Below, piece after piece: positions 1 through 8,486 of a stretch of 64,000 nt of DNA. Within the stretch, counting starts at the first letter, position 1; the number at the start of each line of letters is the position of its first letter. Position numbers and translations under genes: made by a program. The notes under the pieces were generated by a model that worked only from the letters and a program-made list of their open reading frames with translations, ran no database searches and had not been told where the DNA came from. The DNA lies in contig NZ_LT629736.1 of assembly GCF_900104945.1 (NCBI RefSeq), positions 1,674,001 through 1,738,000 on the forward strand. The letters run 5' to 3'. Source of the DNA: Halopseudomonas xinjiangensis (GTDB lineage: Bacteria; Pseudomonadota; Gammaproteobacteria; Pseudomonadales; Pseudomonadaceae).

Positions 1-875
1 CCCTGTCTGGCAAATGATTCATATATCGATATCGACTGTGCGTCTTGAACCCACTGAAACAACGCGCAGCCGCCGGAGGGAGCAAGGCTGCGGGAAGCCA
101 GCAGCTCGGCAAGCCGCCAACCGTCCGCGGCGAGGCGATCACGCCAGTCCTGCTGGGTTTTCCAGTCAGCCAGAGCGAGCCGTCCGACATAGCGAGTCGG
201 CCCACTGACAGCCCAAGGTCCCAGTCGCTCCGCCAGTGCCTGACAAACCGGCTCGGCGGCCAACACGAAACCCAGCCGTGCACCACCCAGCCCGAAGAAC
301 TTGCCGAGCGAACGCAGCACGACCAGACCGGGAAGATGTGAATGCGCGGCGAGGCTATCCTCGGGGGTCGGGTCGACGAACGCCTCGTCGACAATCAGGC
401 AGCCACCGCGACTCGCCAGGTGCGAGTGCCAGCCGAGAAGCTGATCGACAGTGAACCGTCGTCCGGTCGGATTGTTGGGGTTGATCACAACAAGCACGTC
501 GATATGCGCGAGACCGGCTTCCACATCCTCTGAACCCAGCGACTCGGGCACGAAGCCGGCCGCTTCCCAGGCATGGCGATGCTCGGCATAACATGGCTCG
601 ACGATGCCCACGCGCTTACCGGCGAACAGAGAAGGCAATGCCTGTATCGCCGCCTGCGATCCCGCCACGGCAAGGATCGAGTCGGCGCCGTAATACGCTC
701 GCGCGGCCTCTTCGAGGCCGTCCTGCTCTTCCGGCAGACGCTGCCATACCTCAGCGGGAACGGGCTGCAGCGGCCAGGCATAGGGGGCCAGGCCGGTCGA
801 CAGATCCAGCCAGTCCGCAAGCGGGATCCCGTACTGCGCGGCCGCTTGGCGCAAACGCCCACCGTGTTCAAGCAA
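1..875 (-). CDS. cobC: Threonine-phosphate decarboxylase CobC (3' end cut by window)
   Basis: PLP enzyme of the aminotransferase class I/II fold. It decarboxylates L-threonine phosphate to (R)-1-amino-2-propanol phosphate, the linker of the cobalamin nucleotide loop. The frame is open from a TTG start at 875, giving [16 protein letters not shown], the typical Pseudomonas CobC N-terminus. It runs without a stop to base 1, about 291 codons against a usual ~330, so some 40 C-terminal residues lie outside. Visible motifs are NPNNPTG (about 132-138), VDEAF (162-166) and [15 protein letters not shown] with the probable PLP lysine at 192. The start lies inside the end of cobD (8 nt overlap), so translation is probably coupled. 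It is the last visible gene of the riboswitch-led B12 operon. Confidence 0.9.
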   Translation of the reverse strand, partial: MLEHGGRLRQAAAQYGIPLADWLDLSTGLAPYAWPLQPVPAEVWQRLPEEQDGLEEAARAYYGADSILAVAGSQAAIQALPSLFAGKRVGIVEPCYAEHRHAWEAAGFVPESLGSEDVEAGLAHIDVLVVINPNNPTGRRFTVDQLLGWHSHLASRGGCLIVDEAFVDPTPEDSLAAHSHLPGLVVLRSLGKFFGLGGARLGFVLAAEPVCQALAERLGPWAVSGPTRYVGRLALADWKTQQDWRDRLAADGWRLAELLASRSLAPSGGCALFQWVQDAQSISIYESFARQ

Positions 876-1773
876 GGCTTAATCCCCAGATGAGGAAAAT
901 GACTATCACCCAGAGCGTGACGCTGCGGCGTACCAGCCGAAGGGCATGCAGGATGTCTACCGCGCCGGGCGCAGGTCCCGCGCCGAGCAAGGGTCGCTTA
1001 TGGATCTCACCTTCGTAGCTGGCTGGTCCGCCGAGGCTGACGCCGAGCGCACCTGCCCCGGCCGCCATGACCGGGCCGGCGTTGGGACTATCCCAGAGCG
1101 GAGCTTGCTGCGCCCAACAGGCAAGCGCCAGCCGCGTCTTGCCGCACAATGCATAGGTCAGCGCGACAAGGCGGGCCGGAATGAAGTTGAGGAAGTCGTC
1201 GATCTTCGCCGCAGCCCAGCCGAAGTGCAGGAAGCGCTCGTTCCGATAGCCCCACATTGCGTCCAGCGTATTGGCCAGCCGGTACAGAACCACACCAGGC
1301 CCGCCGAAGATGGCAAACCAGAACAGCGCAGCGAACACGGCATCGCTGCCATTTTCCAGAACCGACTCGGTGGTGGCGCGGGCGATACCGGTCTCATCCA
1401 GGGCGTTGGTGTTACGGCTGACTATGCGTCCGACCCGTTCCCTTGCGGCGTCCACGTTGCCCGCTCCCAGAGCCCGCACGATCGGCATCGCGTGTTCGGA
1501 GAGACTGCGCAGGCCGATGGCAAGATAGAGCAGTATCATTTCCGCGAGCCAGCCAATGCCGGGCAGATTCGAGATCAGCCAGGCCGCGAAGGTGAGCGGC
1601 AACACCGCCAGTGACCATGCCAGGAGTCCCTTGTTGCGCCGCGGCTGCCCCCGGTTGAACCGCAGCTCGATGGCCGAAGCCAGCCAGCCGAACCCCACCA
1701 GCGGATGCCAGCGACGCGGCTCGCCCAGTACCTGGTCGAGCAGGATGGCAGCCAGCATGAGCGGCGCCATCAT
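868..1773 (-). CDS. cobD: Adenosylcobinamide-phosphate synthase CobD/CbiB
   Basis: Integral inner-membrane protein of 301 aa that attaches the aminopropanol (phosphate) arm to adenosylcobyric acid, giving adenosylcobinamide (phosphate). It starts [19 protein letters not shown], and the DQVLGEP...WHPLVGFG pattern with several hydrophobic segments is characteristic of CbiB. It uses the aminopropanol phosphate made by CobC, whose gene follows with an 8 nt overlap. Its ATG overlaps the stop of the upstream btuF-like gene (ATGA), so it belongs to the same coupled operon. The length is normal for the family. No oddity seen. Confidence 0.93.
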   Translation of the reverse strand: MMAPLMLAAILLDQVLGEPRRWHPLVGFGWLASAIELRFNRGQPRRNKGLLAWSLAVLPLTFAAWLISNLPGIGWLAEMILLYLAIGLRSLSEHAMPIVRALGAGNVDAARERVGRIVSRNTNALDETGIARATTESVLENGSDAVFAALFWFAIFGGPGVVLYRLANTLDAMWGYRNERFLHFGWAAAKIDDFLNFIPARLVALTYALCGKTRLALACWAQQAPLWDSPNAGPVMAAGAGALGVSLGGPASYEGEIHKRPLLGAGPAPGAVDILHALRLVRRSVTLWVIVIFLIWGLSLA

Positions 1774-2567
1774 CGCATGCGCTCCGCACAGTTACGGATG
1801 AGACGCTGCAATTCATCGAGCCCCAGCGTCAGCGCCGAGATACCCGGCTGAAGAATGTCCGGAGACTTGATTTCGTGTACGTCACCACTACGAATCGCCG
1901 GGATCGATCGCCAACCATCGCGCTCGGCCAGCTGCTCCGGGCGGAAACGCTTGCCGCACCAGGAGCCGATGATCAGATCCGGCGCGCGGCGAACCACCTC
2001 CATTGGTTCGGTGATATAGCGGTCACGCGCCCGGGGGTGATGGCTGAGATCGGCGAAGCAGTCCTCACCCCCGGCTATGTCGATCAGCTCGCTGACCCAG
2101 CGGATGCCCGAGATCAACGGATCATTCCACTCCTCGAAGTACACCCGTGGTCTGCAGGGCAAGGATGAAGACTGCTGACGAACCTGATCGAGGCGCTCCT
2201 GCAGCCCCTGAACCAGCTCAGCGGCCCGCTCACCCGCGCCGACGAGCGCACCCAGCGTTTCGATCATGCGCAGGATGCCGGCTATGTCGCGCTGGTTGAA
2301 CAGATGCACTTCCAGCCCTTCCCGGGCCAGGTCGGCAGCGATACCGGCTTGCAGGTCGCAATATCCCAGGACCAGATCAGGCTTGAGCTCGATAATCCGC
2401 TCGGTCTTGGCACTGGTGAAGGCGGAGACCTTGGGTTTTTCCCGGCGCGCCTGTGGCGGATGAACGGTAAAGCCGGAAATACCGGCAATGCGATCCTGCT
2501 CGCCAAGCCGGTATAGCACTTCGCAGGTTTCGGTAGACAGACAGACGATGCGCTGTGGCCCCTTCAC
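1770..2567 (-). CDS. BtuF-like cobalamin-binding protein without signal peptide
   Basis: 265 aa, BtuF/FepB-type (helical backbone metal receptor) fold. It has the opening [16 protein letters not shown], the central [11 protein letters not shown] and the later SWCGKRF segments seen in proteobacterial cobalamin-binding proteins. Classical BtuF is periplasmic and feeds BtuCD. Here the protein begins [13 protein letters not shown] directly from a GTG, and the stop of bluB lies 3 nt upstream, so there is no room for a signal peptide. No btuC or btuD lies in the window. A cytoplasmic corrinoid-binding or carrier role is therefore possible, but this is inference. Alternatively it is exported by an unrecognised route. 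It lies between bluB and cobD in the B12 operon and overlaps cobD by 4 nt. Confidence 0.8.
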   Translation of the reverse strand: MKGPQRIVCLSTETCEVLYRLGEQDRIAGISGFTVHPPQARREKPKVSAFTSAKTERIIELKPDLVLGYCDLQAGIAADLAREGLEVHLFNQRDIAGILRMIETLGALVGAGERAAELVQGLQERLDQVRQQSSSLPCRPRVYFEEWNDPLISGIRWVSELIDIAGGEDCFADLSHHPRARDRYITEPMEVVRRAPDLIIGSWCGKRFRPEQLAERDGWRSIPAIRSGDVHEIKSPDILQPGISALTLGLDELQRLIRNCAERMR

Positions 2568-2569
2568 GA

Positions 2570-3214
2570 CTAATGACCCCAGCCATCGGTAAAGACCAGT
2601 TCGGACAGCGGTTGCGCCTGGGCCCAGCCCTCTTCTTCCAGCATTGGTCGCGGATAGAATTCCCGCACCGGTCCCAGACAGAGTATTGCCACCGGACGCG
2701 CGCCCTCCGGCATGCTAAGCAACGCGGCGAGCGCATCGGGATCGAAAAGCGATACCCAGCCCATGCCGAGTCCTTCGGCGCGAGCTGCCAGCCACATGTT
2801 CTGGATGGCGCAGGCCAGCGATGCCAGATCCATCTCAGGCAAGGTGCGGCGGCCGAACAGATGCTTCTCGCGCCCATCCGGCAGCGCAGCGACCAGCAGT
2901 TCGGCGCAGTCGAGGATGCCTTCGACCTTGAGTTGCATGAACTCATCGCTGCGCTGACCCAGCGCTTCGGCGGTAAGACGGCGCTCGGCCTCGACCAGGC
3001 GATGAAGCTCGGCGCGGATATCCTGGCGAGTGATTCTCACGAAGCGCCACGGCTGCATCAGCCCGACGCTGGGCGCGTTATGGGCTGCCTGCAGCAGCCG
3101 CGCAAGCAGCTCCGGCTCGACGCTGCCGCCACTGAAGTGGCGCATGTCGCGGCGTTCGCGAATAGCCCGGTACACCCCTGCCCGCTCGGTGTCGGTGAAG
3201 GCCTGATCGTTCAT
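2570..3214 (-). CDS. bluB: 5,6-dimethylbenzimidazole synthase BluB
   Basis: 214 aa nitroreductase-fold enzyme that cannibalises reduced FMN with O2 to make 5,6-dimethylbenzimidazole, the lower ligand of B12. It carries ERRDMRHF near the N-terminus, APSVGLMQPWRF, and RTLPEMDLASLACAIQNMWL followed by GLGMGWVS, all typical of BluB rather than general nitroreductases. The reading frame is open further upstream, but I chose ATG 3214 because it overlaps the cobB stop as ATGA and gives the usual BluB N-terminus. It ends 2 nt before the GTG of the btuF-like gene. Its oxygen dependence fits an aerobic B12 pathway. Confidence 0.92.
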   Translation of the reverse strand: MNDQAFTDTERAGVYRAIRERRDMRHFSGGSVEPELLARLLQAAHNAPSVGLMQPWRFVRITRQDIRAELHRLVEAERRLTAEALGQRSDEFMQLKVEGILDCAELLVAALPDGREKHLFGRRTLPEMDLASLACAIQNMWLAARAEGLGMGWVSLFDPDALAALLSMPEGARPVAILCLGPVREFYPRPMLEEEGWAQAQPLSELVFTDGWGH

Positions 3215-4503
3215 GGCTGAAACAATGCTGCCACGGCGCGCGGATTGCCGGGAAAATACAGATGGATATACGACGCGGTCAGCCGACCCAACCGATAGAC
3301 CGCCTCGGCCGTGCGCTTGTAGTTCGGGCATTCGCCGCGCACCAGAACGGGATGCTCGCACTGCAGCGCAGAGTGATGGAAGGTGTGGCCGCGCAGAGAA
3401 CCTTCAGGCAGCGACACCTCCTGCAAGGCCAGCGCAGCCAGGCGCTTTTGCATGGTGACCTGCCCCGAAACCAGCCCGACCATTTCAGCCGTCGTGCCCT
3501 CGGCATCGGTCAACGTTTCGCATAGATAGAGCATGCCGCCGCATTCGGCGAGGATCGGCTTGCCGGACTGCTGGTGCTGGCGGATCGCCGATTGCATCGC
3601 GCGGTTGGACGCCAACTGTTCGAGGTGCAATTCGGGATATCCCCCCGGCAGATACAGACTCTCAACATCTGGCAGCGCCGAATCGCGCAGCGGCGAGAAA
3701 AACACCAACTCGGCACCGAGCGATTCGAGCACGTCGAGGTTGGCCTGGTAGATAAAAGCGAACGCAGGATCACGCGCGACACCTATGCGCACGCCGGCCA
3801 GCAGCCGATCCCGAGCGGCTTGCGGCGCGCCCTCAAAGTCGACCGGTGCGGGCAGCGCCGAACCGGCACTGGCCTCCAGCGCGTCGGCCGCGGCATCCAA
3901 CCGCGCGTCGAGGTCGAGCAGCTCGTCCGCCTGCACCAGACCCAGATGCCGGCTGGGCAGCGCTACGTCCGGACTGCGTGGTAGCGCGCCATACCAATGC
4001 ATGCCCGCCGGCAGGCTGTCACGAAGGATCTTGCCATGACGGGCGCTGCCAACCTTGTTACCGAGCACACCGGAGAATGGCAAGTGCAACTGGAAATGCG
4101 CCAGCCCGTGAGCCATGGCGCCGAAGGTCTGCGCCATCCCCGACCCGTCGATGACGCCCATCACCGGCACGCCGAAGTGCCGGGCGAGATCCGCCGCGGA
4201 AGGATTGCCGTCGAACAGTCCCATGACGCCTTCGATCAGGATGAGATCCGCCTCGCCTGCCGCTCCCCACAGCATGCGCCGGCTCTCCTGCTCTCCGATC
4301 ATCCACAAATCGAGCTGGTAGACCGGCTGGCCGCTGGCTCGCTGCAGGATCATCGGATCGAGAAAGTCCGGGCCGCACTTGAACACCCGGACGCGACGCC
4401 CTTGCCTGTGGTGCAAGCGCGCCAGTGCCGCGGTGACGGTGGTCTTGCCCTGCCCCGAAGCAGGCGCGGCGATCAGAAGCGCCGGGCACTGCCGTGTGGT
4501 CAA
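3211..4503 (-). CDS. cobB: Cobyrinate/hydrogenobyrinate a,c-diamide synthase CobB
   Basis: 430 aa ATP-dependent glutamine amidotransferase that amidates the a and c side chains of (hydrogeno)byrinic acid. The N-terminal P-loop APASGQGKTTVTAALARLH and the CGPDFLDP motif form the dethiobiotin-synthetase-like domain. The C-terminal class I glutaminase domain has the nucleophile in AECGGMLYLCE and a late histidine in SYIHLYFPGNP. The start is TTG at 4503, overlapping the cobO stop; it gives MTTRQCPALLIAAPASGQGK, which leaves the P-loop at the usual distance from the N-terminus. It is coupled to bluB downstream by an ATGA overlap. Confidence 0.93.
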   Translation of the reverse strand: MTTRQCPALLIAAPASGQGKTTVTAALARLHHRQGRRVRVFKCGPDFLDPMILQRASGQPVYQLDLWMIGEQESRRMLWGAAGEADLILIEGVMGLFDGNPSAADLARHFGVPVMGVIDGSGMAQTFGAMAHGLAHFQLHLPFSGVLGNKVGSARHGKILRDSLPAGMHWYGALPRSPDVALPSRHLGLVQADELLDLDARLDAAADALEASAGSALPAPVDFEGAPQAARDRLLAGVRIGVARDPAFAFIYQANLDVLESLGAELVFFSPLRDSALPDVESLYLPGGYPELHLEQLASNRAMQSAIRQHQQSGKPILAECGGMLYLCETLTDAEGTTAEMVGLVSGQVTMQKRLAALALQEVSLPEGSLRGHTFHHSALQCEHPVLVRGECPNYKRTAEAVYRLGRLTASYIHLYFPGNPRAVAALFQP

Positions 4504-5108
4504 AACTCGACCCCCTTCTGCGCCTTGATCCCGGACTTGAAGGCGTGCTTGACCACGCCCATCTCAGTCACCGTATCGGCGGCCTCGATCAGCTCGGGCG
4601 GCGCACCACGGCCAGTCACGACAACATGCTGATGCATGGGCCGCGAACCGATGTCGCGCAGTACCTGTTCGATTTCGAGATAACGATATTTCAAAGCGAT
4701 GTTCAGCTCGTCGAGCACTACCAGGGCGATCTCCGGATCGCTCATCAACTCGACCGCCACGTCCCAGGCTGCACGAGCCTTGGCCATGTCGTCCTGACGA
4801 TCCTGCGTTTCCCAGGTGAAGCCGGCGCCCATGACGTGATAGCGCACTTCGTCAGGGAAGCGACGGAAGAAGGTTTCCTCACCGGTACTGCGTGCGCCCT
4901 TGATGAACTGGACGATGCCCACCTTGTAACCGTGGCCGAGCGAGCGAGCCGCCATGCCGAACGCGGAGCTGCTCTTGCCCTTGCCGTTGCCGGTCAACAC
5001 CAGGAGCAGCCCGTGTTCATCCTGGGCCTGGGCGATCTTCTCGTCCATTACCGCCTTCTTGCGCTGCATGCGCAGGCGGTGACGTTCATCGCGTTCGGCG
5101 TCGCTCAC
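4500..5108 (-). CDS. cobO: Cob(I)yrinic acid a,c-diamide adenosyltransferase CobO/BtuR
   Basis: 202 aa CobA/CobO/BtuR-type corrinoid adenosyltransferase that transfers the adenosyl group of ATP to Co(I) corrinoids. The P-loop variant TGNGKGKSSSAFG (about 39-51), the VQFIKGA segment, ALVVLDELNIALKY and VVVTGRGAPPEL are all family signatures. The GTG start at 5108 overlaps the btuM stop (GTGA). The TTG of cobB lies inside its own stop region. It serves both de novo synthesis and adenosylation of cobalamin imported by the BtuB/BtuM pair encoded immediately upstream. Confidence 0.95.
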   Translation of the reverse strand: MSDAERDERHRLRMQRKKAVMDEKIAQAQDEHGLLLVLTGNGKGKSSSAFGMAARSLGHGYKVGIVQFIKGARSTGEETFFRRFPDEVRYHVMGAGFTWETQDRQDDMAKARAAWDVAVELMSDPEIALVVLDELNIALKYRYLEIEQVLRDIGSRPMHQHVVVTGRGAPPELIEAADTVTEMGVVKHAFKSGIKAQKGVEF

Positions 5109-5680
5109 GCGTGACGGTCCTGCCCGTTGCGCAGCGGCGCCGCGGCGTGAAGCGCTGCATACAACAGCGCAGCGACAGCCACGTAGAAGGCCATGGTCGC
5201 CAGATACTGCGGATAGTAGGTCGCGATCCGCTCAAGCATGCCAACGAACGTCGGCTCGGCGTAACGGCCAGAGAAGAAGTAGAACCCGCCGCTGGAGAAC
5301 AACTGGCATACCAGCGCGCTGACCGACATCACACCGGCAAGAACCGGCAGGCTACGCAGGCTGTCCTGGTGCCAGCGAGCGTACAGACGACCGCCAAACC
5401 ACAGCGCGGCGTAGGCGGGAACCAGCATCCAGTAGGCTACGGTCATGCAGTGATGACCGGCGTTTGTCCAGCCAACACTCATGACGTCCATGAAGGTCGC
5501 CTGCAGAAACAGCGCAGGGAAGATCCAGCGCGGACGCAGCAACACGCCAGCGAGGAAAAACACCGCCCACGAGGCGCTGCGCAGGTTCACCAGATCGAAA
5601 TGGCTCCCCCGTGTCATCGCCATCAACAGGACCAGGGCGACGCCCACGATCACCTGGCTACGTTTGGATAGTTCGAGCAT
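5105..5680 (-). CDS. btuM: BtuM-type cobalamin transporter (solitary ECF S-component family)
   Basis: 191 aa, about six membrane segments. The MTRGSHFDLVNLRSASWAVF opening and the WTNAGHHCMTVAYW segment match the BtuM family as I recall it from Thiobacillus denitrificans, where one cysteine (Cys80 there) coordinates the cobalt of B12. The corresponding Cys here is residue 78. BtuM proteins are S-components that can work without an ECF ATPase module, and no such module is visible here. The ATG at 5680 has an AAGGGGAA ribosome site. It sits between btuB (38 nt gap) and cobO (4 nt overlap), the position expected for the inner-membrane step after BtuB. An alternative is an uncharacterised cobalt or corrinoid permease. 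Confidence 0.78.
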   Translation of the reverse strand: MLELSKRSQVIVGVALVLLMAMTRGSHFDLVNLRSASWAVFFLAGVLLRPRWIFPALFLQATFMDVMSVGWTNAGHHCMTVAYWMLVPAYAALWFGGRLYARWHQDSLRSLPVLAGVMSVSALVCQLFSSGGFYFFSGRYAEPTFVGMLERIATYYPQYLATMAFYVAVAALLYAALHAAAPLRNGQDRHA

Positions 5681-5718
5681 GTATTTCCCCTTTTTTGCTG
5701 TCGTTATAAGTCAACTTC

Positions 5719-7539
5719 TCAAATCGGTTGGTAGCGCAAGGTCAGATAACCGGCCCGGCCCGGCTGCTGATAGGTACGGGCGGTTTCATAATCGGTATCG
5801 AACAGGTTGGTCACACTGACCTGTACCCGCCAAGCATGGCTGAACCAGTACTGGGCGCGTAGATCGACTGTATTGTAGCCAGACAACTCGTTGGTGTTCT
5901 GGGTATTGTCCCAACGGCGCCCTTCGGCATGCACGCTGGCGCCGACGCCAACCGAGCCGAAGCGGCGATCGACGTCAAGATTGAACAACTGTTCTGCCCG
6001 GCGTGGCAACAGCTCACCCTGGTTGGCGCGACTGGAACGGTTCGCCGGGTCCTGCAGAGTCAGATTGGTGCGCCAGTCCCAGCTCAGCCACTGGCTGCCC
6101 AGACCCATCTCGACACCCCGGATGACTGCCTTGTCGATGTTGTACGCGCGCAGCCCGTCTCCTTGGTTGAAGTAGGCAATCAGATCATCGATCTCGTTGT
6201 GGAATACGGCTACCGACCAGTCCCCCCAGCCATGCTCGCCGTTCAGGCCTGCCTCGATATTCTTCGATGTCTCGTCAGTGATATCGGGGTTGCCGTAAAA
6301 CGGATGGTACAGCTGGTTGAAGGTCGGAGCCTTGTAGGCAGTACCGTAGCTGAGGGTGGCCTGTATCGCCTGGCTGAGCGCGAAACCGTAGCCGACGCTA
6401 CCTGTGTTGTGCCGACCGTGTGCTTCGTTATCGTCACTGCGAAGGCCGAGCTGCCAGGAATGGCGACCGAAGTCGGCAAGATACTGAGCATAGATGCCAT
6501 GGTTGTCGCGGCTGTCTTCACGAAAATCCGTGGTGCCGTTGACCGAATCGTCGAGGTAGTCGTAGCCCAGCGTCAGTAGCTGATCCTTGGCGATCTCCAC
6601 GTCGTTCTGCCAACCGAAACTGTCCCGACGGGTATCGATCCGCGTATCGAATACGCTGCCGTTGAAGGTGTCGAGCTTGTCTTCGCTGCGCCCCGCCTGA
6701 ATGGTCATCCGCCATGGATCGATCGGCGAAAATGCTGCCCGGGCACCGTAGGTCTTGAGCACATTGTCCGCGTTGGCCTTACGTCCGGAGTCGAAATCGT
6801 TATGCGAGTGCACTTCGGTCACGTAGCCGTCCAGTTCCAGGCCGTTATCGAATCGATAACCGCCGTTGAGATTCGCTGCCAGCTCGCGGTAGCCGTCATG
6901 GTCCGGCTCGGGCGAAGGCGCACCGGGACGCGCGTCTATCCCACGCGTATCCAGGCTGCTGATACCCAGGTTGTACCAGGCATTGCCATGCCCGCCCGAT
7001 ACGCCGGCGCTGCCAGCGTGATGGTTGCGGCTGCCGACAGTGACCGACGCGTACGGATTGACGCCATCCTGCTCGCCGCGCCGGGTGAAGATCTGTATGA
7101 CGCCACCTATAGCCTCGGAGCCGTACAGACTGGAGCGAGGCCCGCGTACAACTTCAATGCGCTCGATCAGCTCCACCGGCAGGTTCTGCCAGGCCGCGTC
7201 GCCGGTCGTCGCCGACCCCGTGCGGACGCCGTCGATCAGCACCAGCACGTGATTGCTGTTGCTGCCACGAATGCTCACCGTGGTGTTCTTGCCGGGGCCT
7301 CCGGTGTTGGTCAGGCTGATGCCCGGTACCCGGCGCAGCAGATCAGGCACGCTTGTCGCCTGCAAACGCTCGATTTCATAACGACCTATGACACTGGTGG
7401 CGGCGATGCCGGGCGTACTGCTCTGAGTGGTCCGGGTGGCGGTGACCACCTGATCGTCGAGACGATAGGGGTTTGCCAGAGACAAGCTGGAAGTACTGAC
7501 GATGGCCACGGCCACCGAAGCGGAAAGAAAGGTTTTCAT
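5719..7539 (-). CDS. btuB: TonB-dependent vitamin B12 receptor BtuB
   Basis: 606 aa outer-membrane receptor. Signal peptide MKTFLSASVAVAIVSTSSLSLA, then a TonB-box-like LDDQVVTATR. A plug domain follows, with VPDLLRRVPGISL, VSIRGSNSNHVLVLIDGVR and EVVRGPRSSLYGSEAIGGVI. A 22-strand-type barrel ends in YLTLRYQPI with a terminal aromatic-type strand. The small size (~600 aa) and the riboswitch upstream favour BtuB over siderophore receptors. The frame is open 31 codons further upstream, but ATG 7539 starts a canonical signal peptide, so it was chosen. It is the first gene of the B12 operon and is expected to be off when cobalamin is abundant. Confidence 0.93.
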   Translation of the reverse strand: MKTFLSASVAVAIVSTSSLSLANPYRLDDQVVTATRTTQSSTPGIAATSVIGRYEIERLQATSVPDLLRRVPGISLTNTGGPGKNTTVSIRGSNSNHVLVLIDGVRTGSATTGDAAWQNLPVELIERIEVVRGPRSSLYGSEAIGGVIQIFTRRGEQDGVNPYASVTVGSRNHHAGSAGVSGGHGNAWYNLGISSLDTRGIDARPGAPSPEPDHDGYRELAANLNGGYRFDNGLELDGYVTEVHSHNDFDSGRKANADNVLKTYGARAAFSPIDPWRMTIQAGRSEDKLDTFNGSVFDTRIDTRRDSFGWQNDVEIAKDQLLTLGYDYLDDSVNGTTDFREDSRDNHGIYAQYLADFGRHSWQLGLRSDDNEAHGRHNTGSVGYGFALSQAIQATLSYGTAYKAPTFNQLYHPFYGNPDITDETSKNIEAGLNGEHGWGDWSVAVFHNEIDDLIAYFNQGDGLRAYNIDKAVIRGVEMGLGSQWLSWDWRTNLTLQDPANRSSRANQGELLPRRAEQLFNLDVDRRFGSVGVGASVHAEGRRWDNTQNTNELSGYNTVDLRAQYWFSHAWRVQVSVTNLFDTDYETARTYQQPGRAGYLTLRYQPI

Positions 7540-7662
7540 CTGAGTGCGCTGCTCCGTCGTGCCTACCCGCACGACCCTGCTGTTGGTATTGCAGGGCGAG
7601 CAACGCTGGCAGACGGCACGAGAGCCGAACACCCGCAGAAGCCCGCCGCTCTGCTGTGGAAA

Positions 7663-7880
7663 GCGTCAGGCCGGTCTCCGGGCTCACAAGTGAATGATCC
7701 ATCGCGATGGATGATCGATTCGGCGATCGCACCTTCCCATGCCGAGGCACAGTGGTCTGAGCGATCGCTGCCGGCCAAGAGGCTGGCGGCACTTGTATAC
7801 CGTTGCGGGGGCAGCGCCGGGATTGCTCGAAGAGCGCACCGGCTTCCCAGTTTCACCCACCGAATCATTGGCGGGCACCT
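7663..7880 (-). promoter_or_regulatory. Cobalamin riboswitch (B12 element)
   Basis: Read on the minus strand, the leader of btuB contains, in order, GGTGCC (from 7879), TGAAACTGGGAAGCCGGTG, a CCCCCGCAACGGT segment, CCACTGTG...GGGAAGGTGC, and the B12 box AGCCCGGAGACCGGCC at 7684-7669. The last matches the consensus AGYCMGGAGACCKGCC at every position. Order and spacing fit the adenosylcobalamin riboswitch class. The ATG of btuB lies about 125 nt downstream. I see no convincing intrinsic terminator between, so control is more likely at translation initiation. Confidence 0.95.
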
Positions 7881-7892
7881 GAAGCAGGCGCA

Positions 7893-7921
7893 AGGTTAGA
7901 AGTTTTGTAACAACGCGTCAA
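7893..7921 (-). promoter_or_regulatory. Sigma-70-type promoter of the B12 operon
   Basis: On the minus strand, TTGACG (7921-7916) and TAACCT (7898-7893) are separated by 17 bp. Initiation would fall near 7886, just upstream of the first conserved base of the riboswitch. The -10 box is only a moderate match. It is assigned by position and spacing, not by experiment. Confidence 0.6.
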
Positions 7922-7965
7922 CGACAGCGTCAGCGGCCATCCGCCCGCCAGGTCCGCTAACCTGG

Positions 7966-7999
7966 TTGCCAAGCCAGCACCCTCTAGCCACTATAGGAT
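7966..7999 (+). promoter_or_regulatory. CadR operator inside the cadR promoter
   Basis: TTGCCA (7966-7971) and TATAGG (7992-7997) are separated by 20 bp, the overlong spacer typical of MerR-controlled promoters. Across the spacer lies ACCCTCTAGCCACTATAGGAT (7979-7999, one base beyond 20, the core being CTCTAGCCACTATAG). It closely resembles the published CadR/PbrR-type dyad (ACCCTATAGTGGCTACAGGG-like). The start of transcription would be near 8003, which supports the later cadR start codon. The opposite-strand orientation lacks a good -10, so autoregulation is the main prediction. Confidence 0.7.
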
Positions 8000-8024
8000 G
8001 AACCGGTCATTCGTTGAGGTGGAC

Positions 8025-8477
8025 ATGAGAATTGGAGAACTGGGTGCCAGCACCGCCTGCCAGGTGGAAACCATACGTTATTACGAGCAGCAACAACTGC
8101 TCCCCCCGCCCGCGCGAATGGCCAACAATTATCGCGTGTACGGGCCGGAGCACGTCGAGCGCCTGACCTTCATCCGTAACTGCCGCACCCTGGACATGAC
8201 GCTCGACGAGATCAAGCGGCTGCTCGCCCTGCGCGACCAGCCCCAGGAAAGCTGCGAGACGGTGGACAGCCTGATCGACGAGCACATCACCCATGTGCAG
8301 GCTCGAATCAATGCCTTGCATGACCTGCAGAAGCAACTGGTCGAACTGCGCCACCGCTGCGGTGGCGCACGCGACATCGACAACTGCGCGATACTCGGCC
8401 AGCTCAATACGTCCGGGTCAATCAGCGCGCCGGATACGCAGGGCACGCACGTCGGCAACAGCCATCAGCACCGCTAG
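8025..8477 (+). CDS. cadR: Cd(II)/Pb(II)-responsive MerR-family regulator CadR
   Basis: 150 aa. N-terminal winged helix (MRIGELGAST...VETIRYYEQQQLLPPP), the RNCRTLDMTLDEIKRLL segment, a dimerisation helix, and metal-binding cysteines at 77, 112 and 121, close to the C77/C112/C119 set of P. putida CadR. The tail THVGNSHQHR is His-rich, as in CadR. The start at 8025 has a GAGGT ribosome site and follows the predicted transcription start; an upstream in-frame ATG at 7998 would lie in the promoter. cadR is normally divergent from the exporter gene cadA. Here the divergent neighbour is the B12 operon and no exporter is in the window, so its target is elsewhere or lost. Confidence 0.88.
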   Translation: MRIGELGASTACQVETIRYYEQQQLLPPPARMANNYRVYGPEHVERLTFIRNCRTLDMTLDEIKRLLALRDQPQESCETVDSLIDEHITHVQARINALHDLQKQLVELRHRCGGARDIDNCAILGQLNTSGSISAPDTQGTHVGNSHQHR

Positions 8478-8486
8478 GATCGCACT

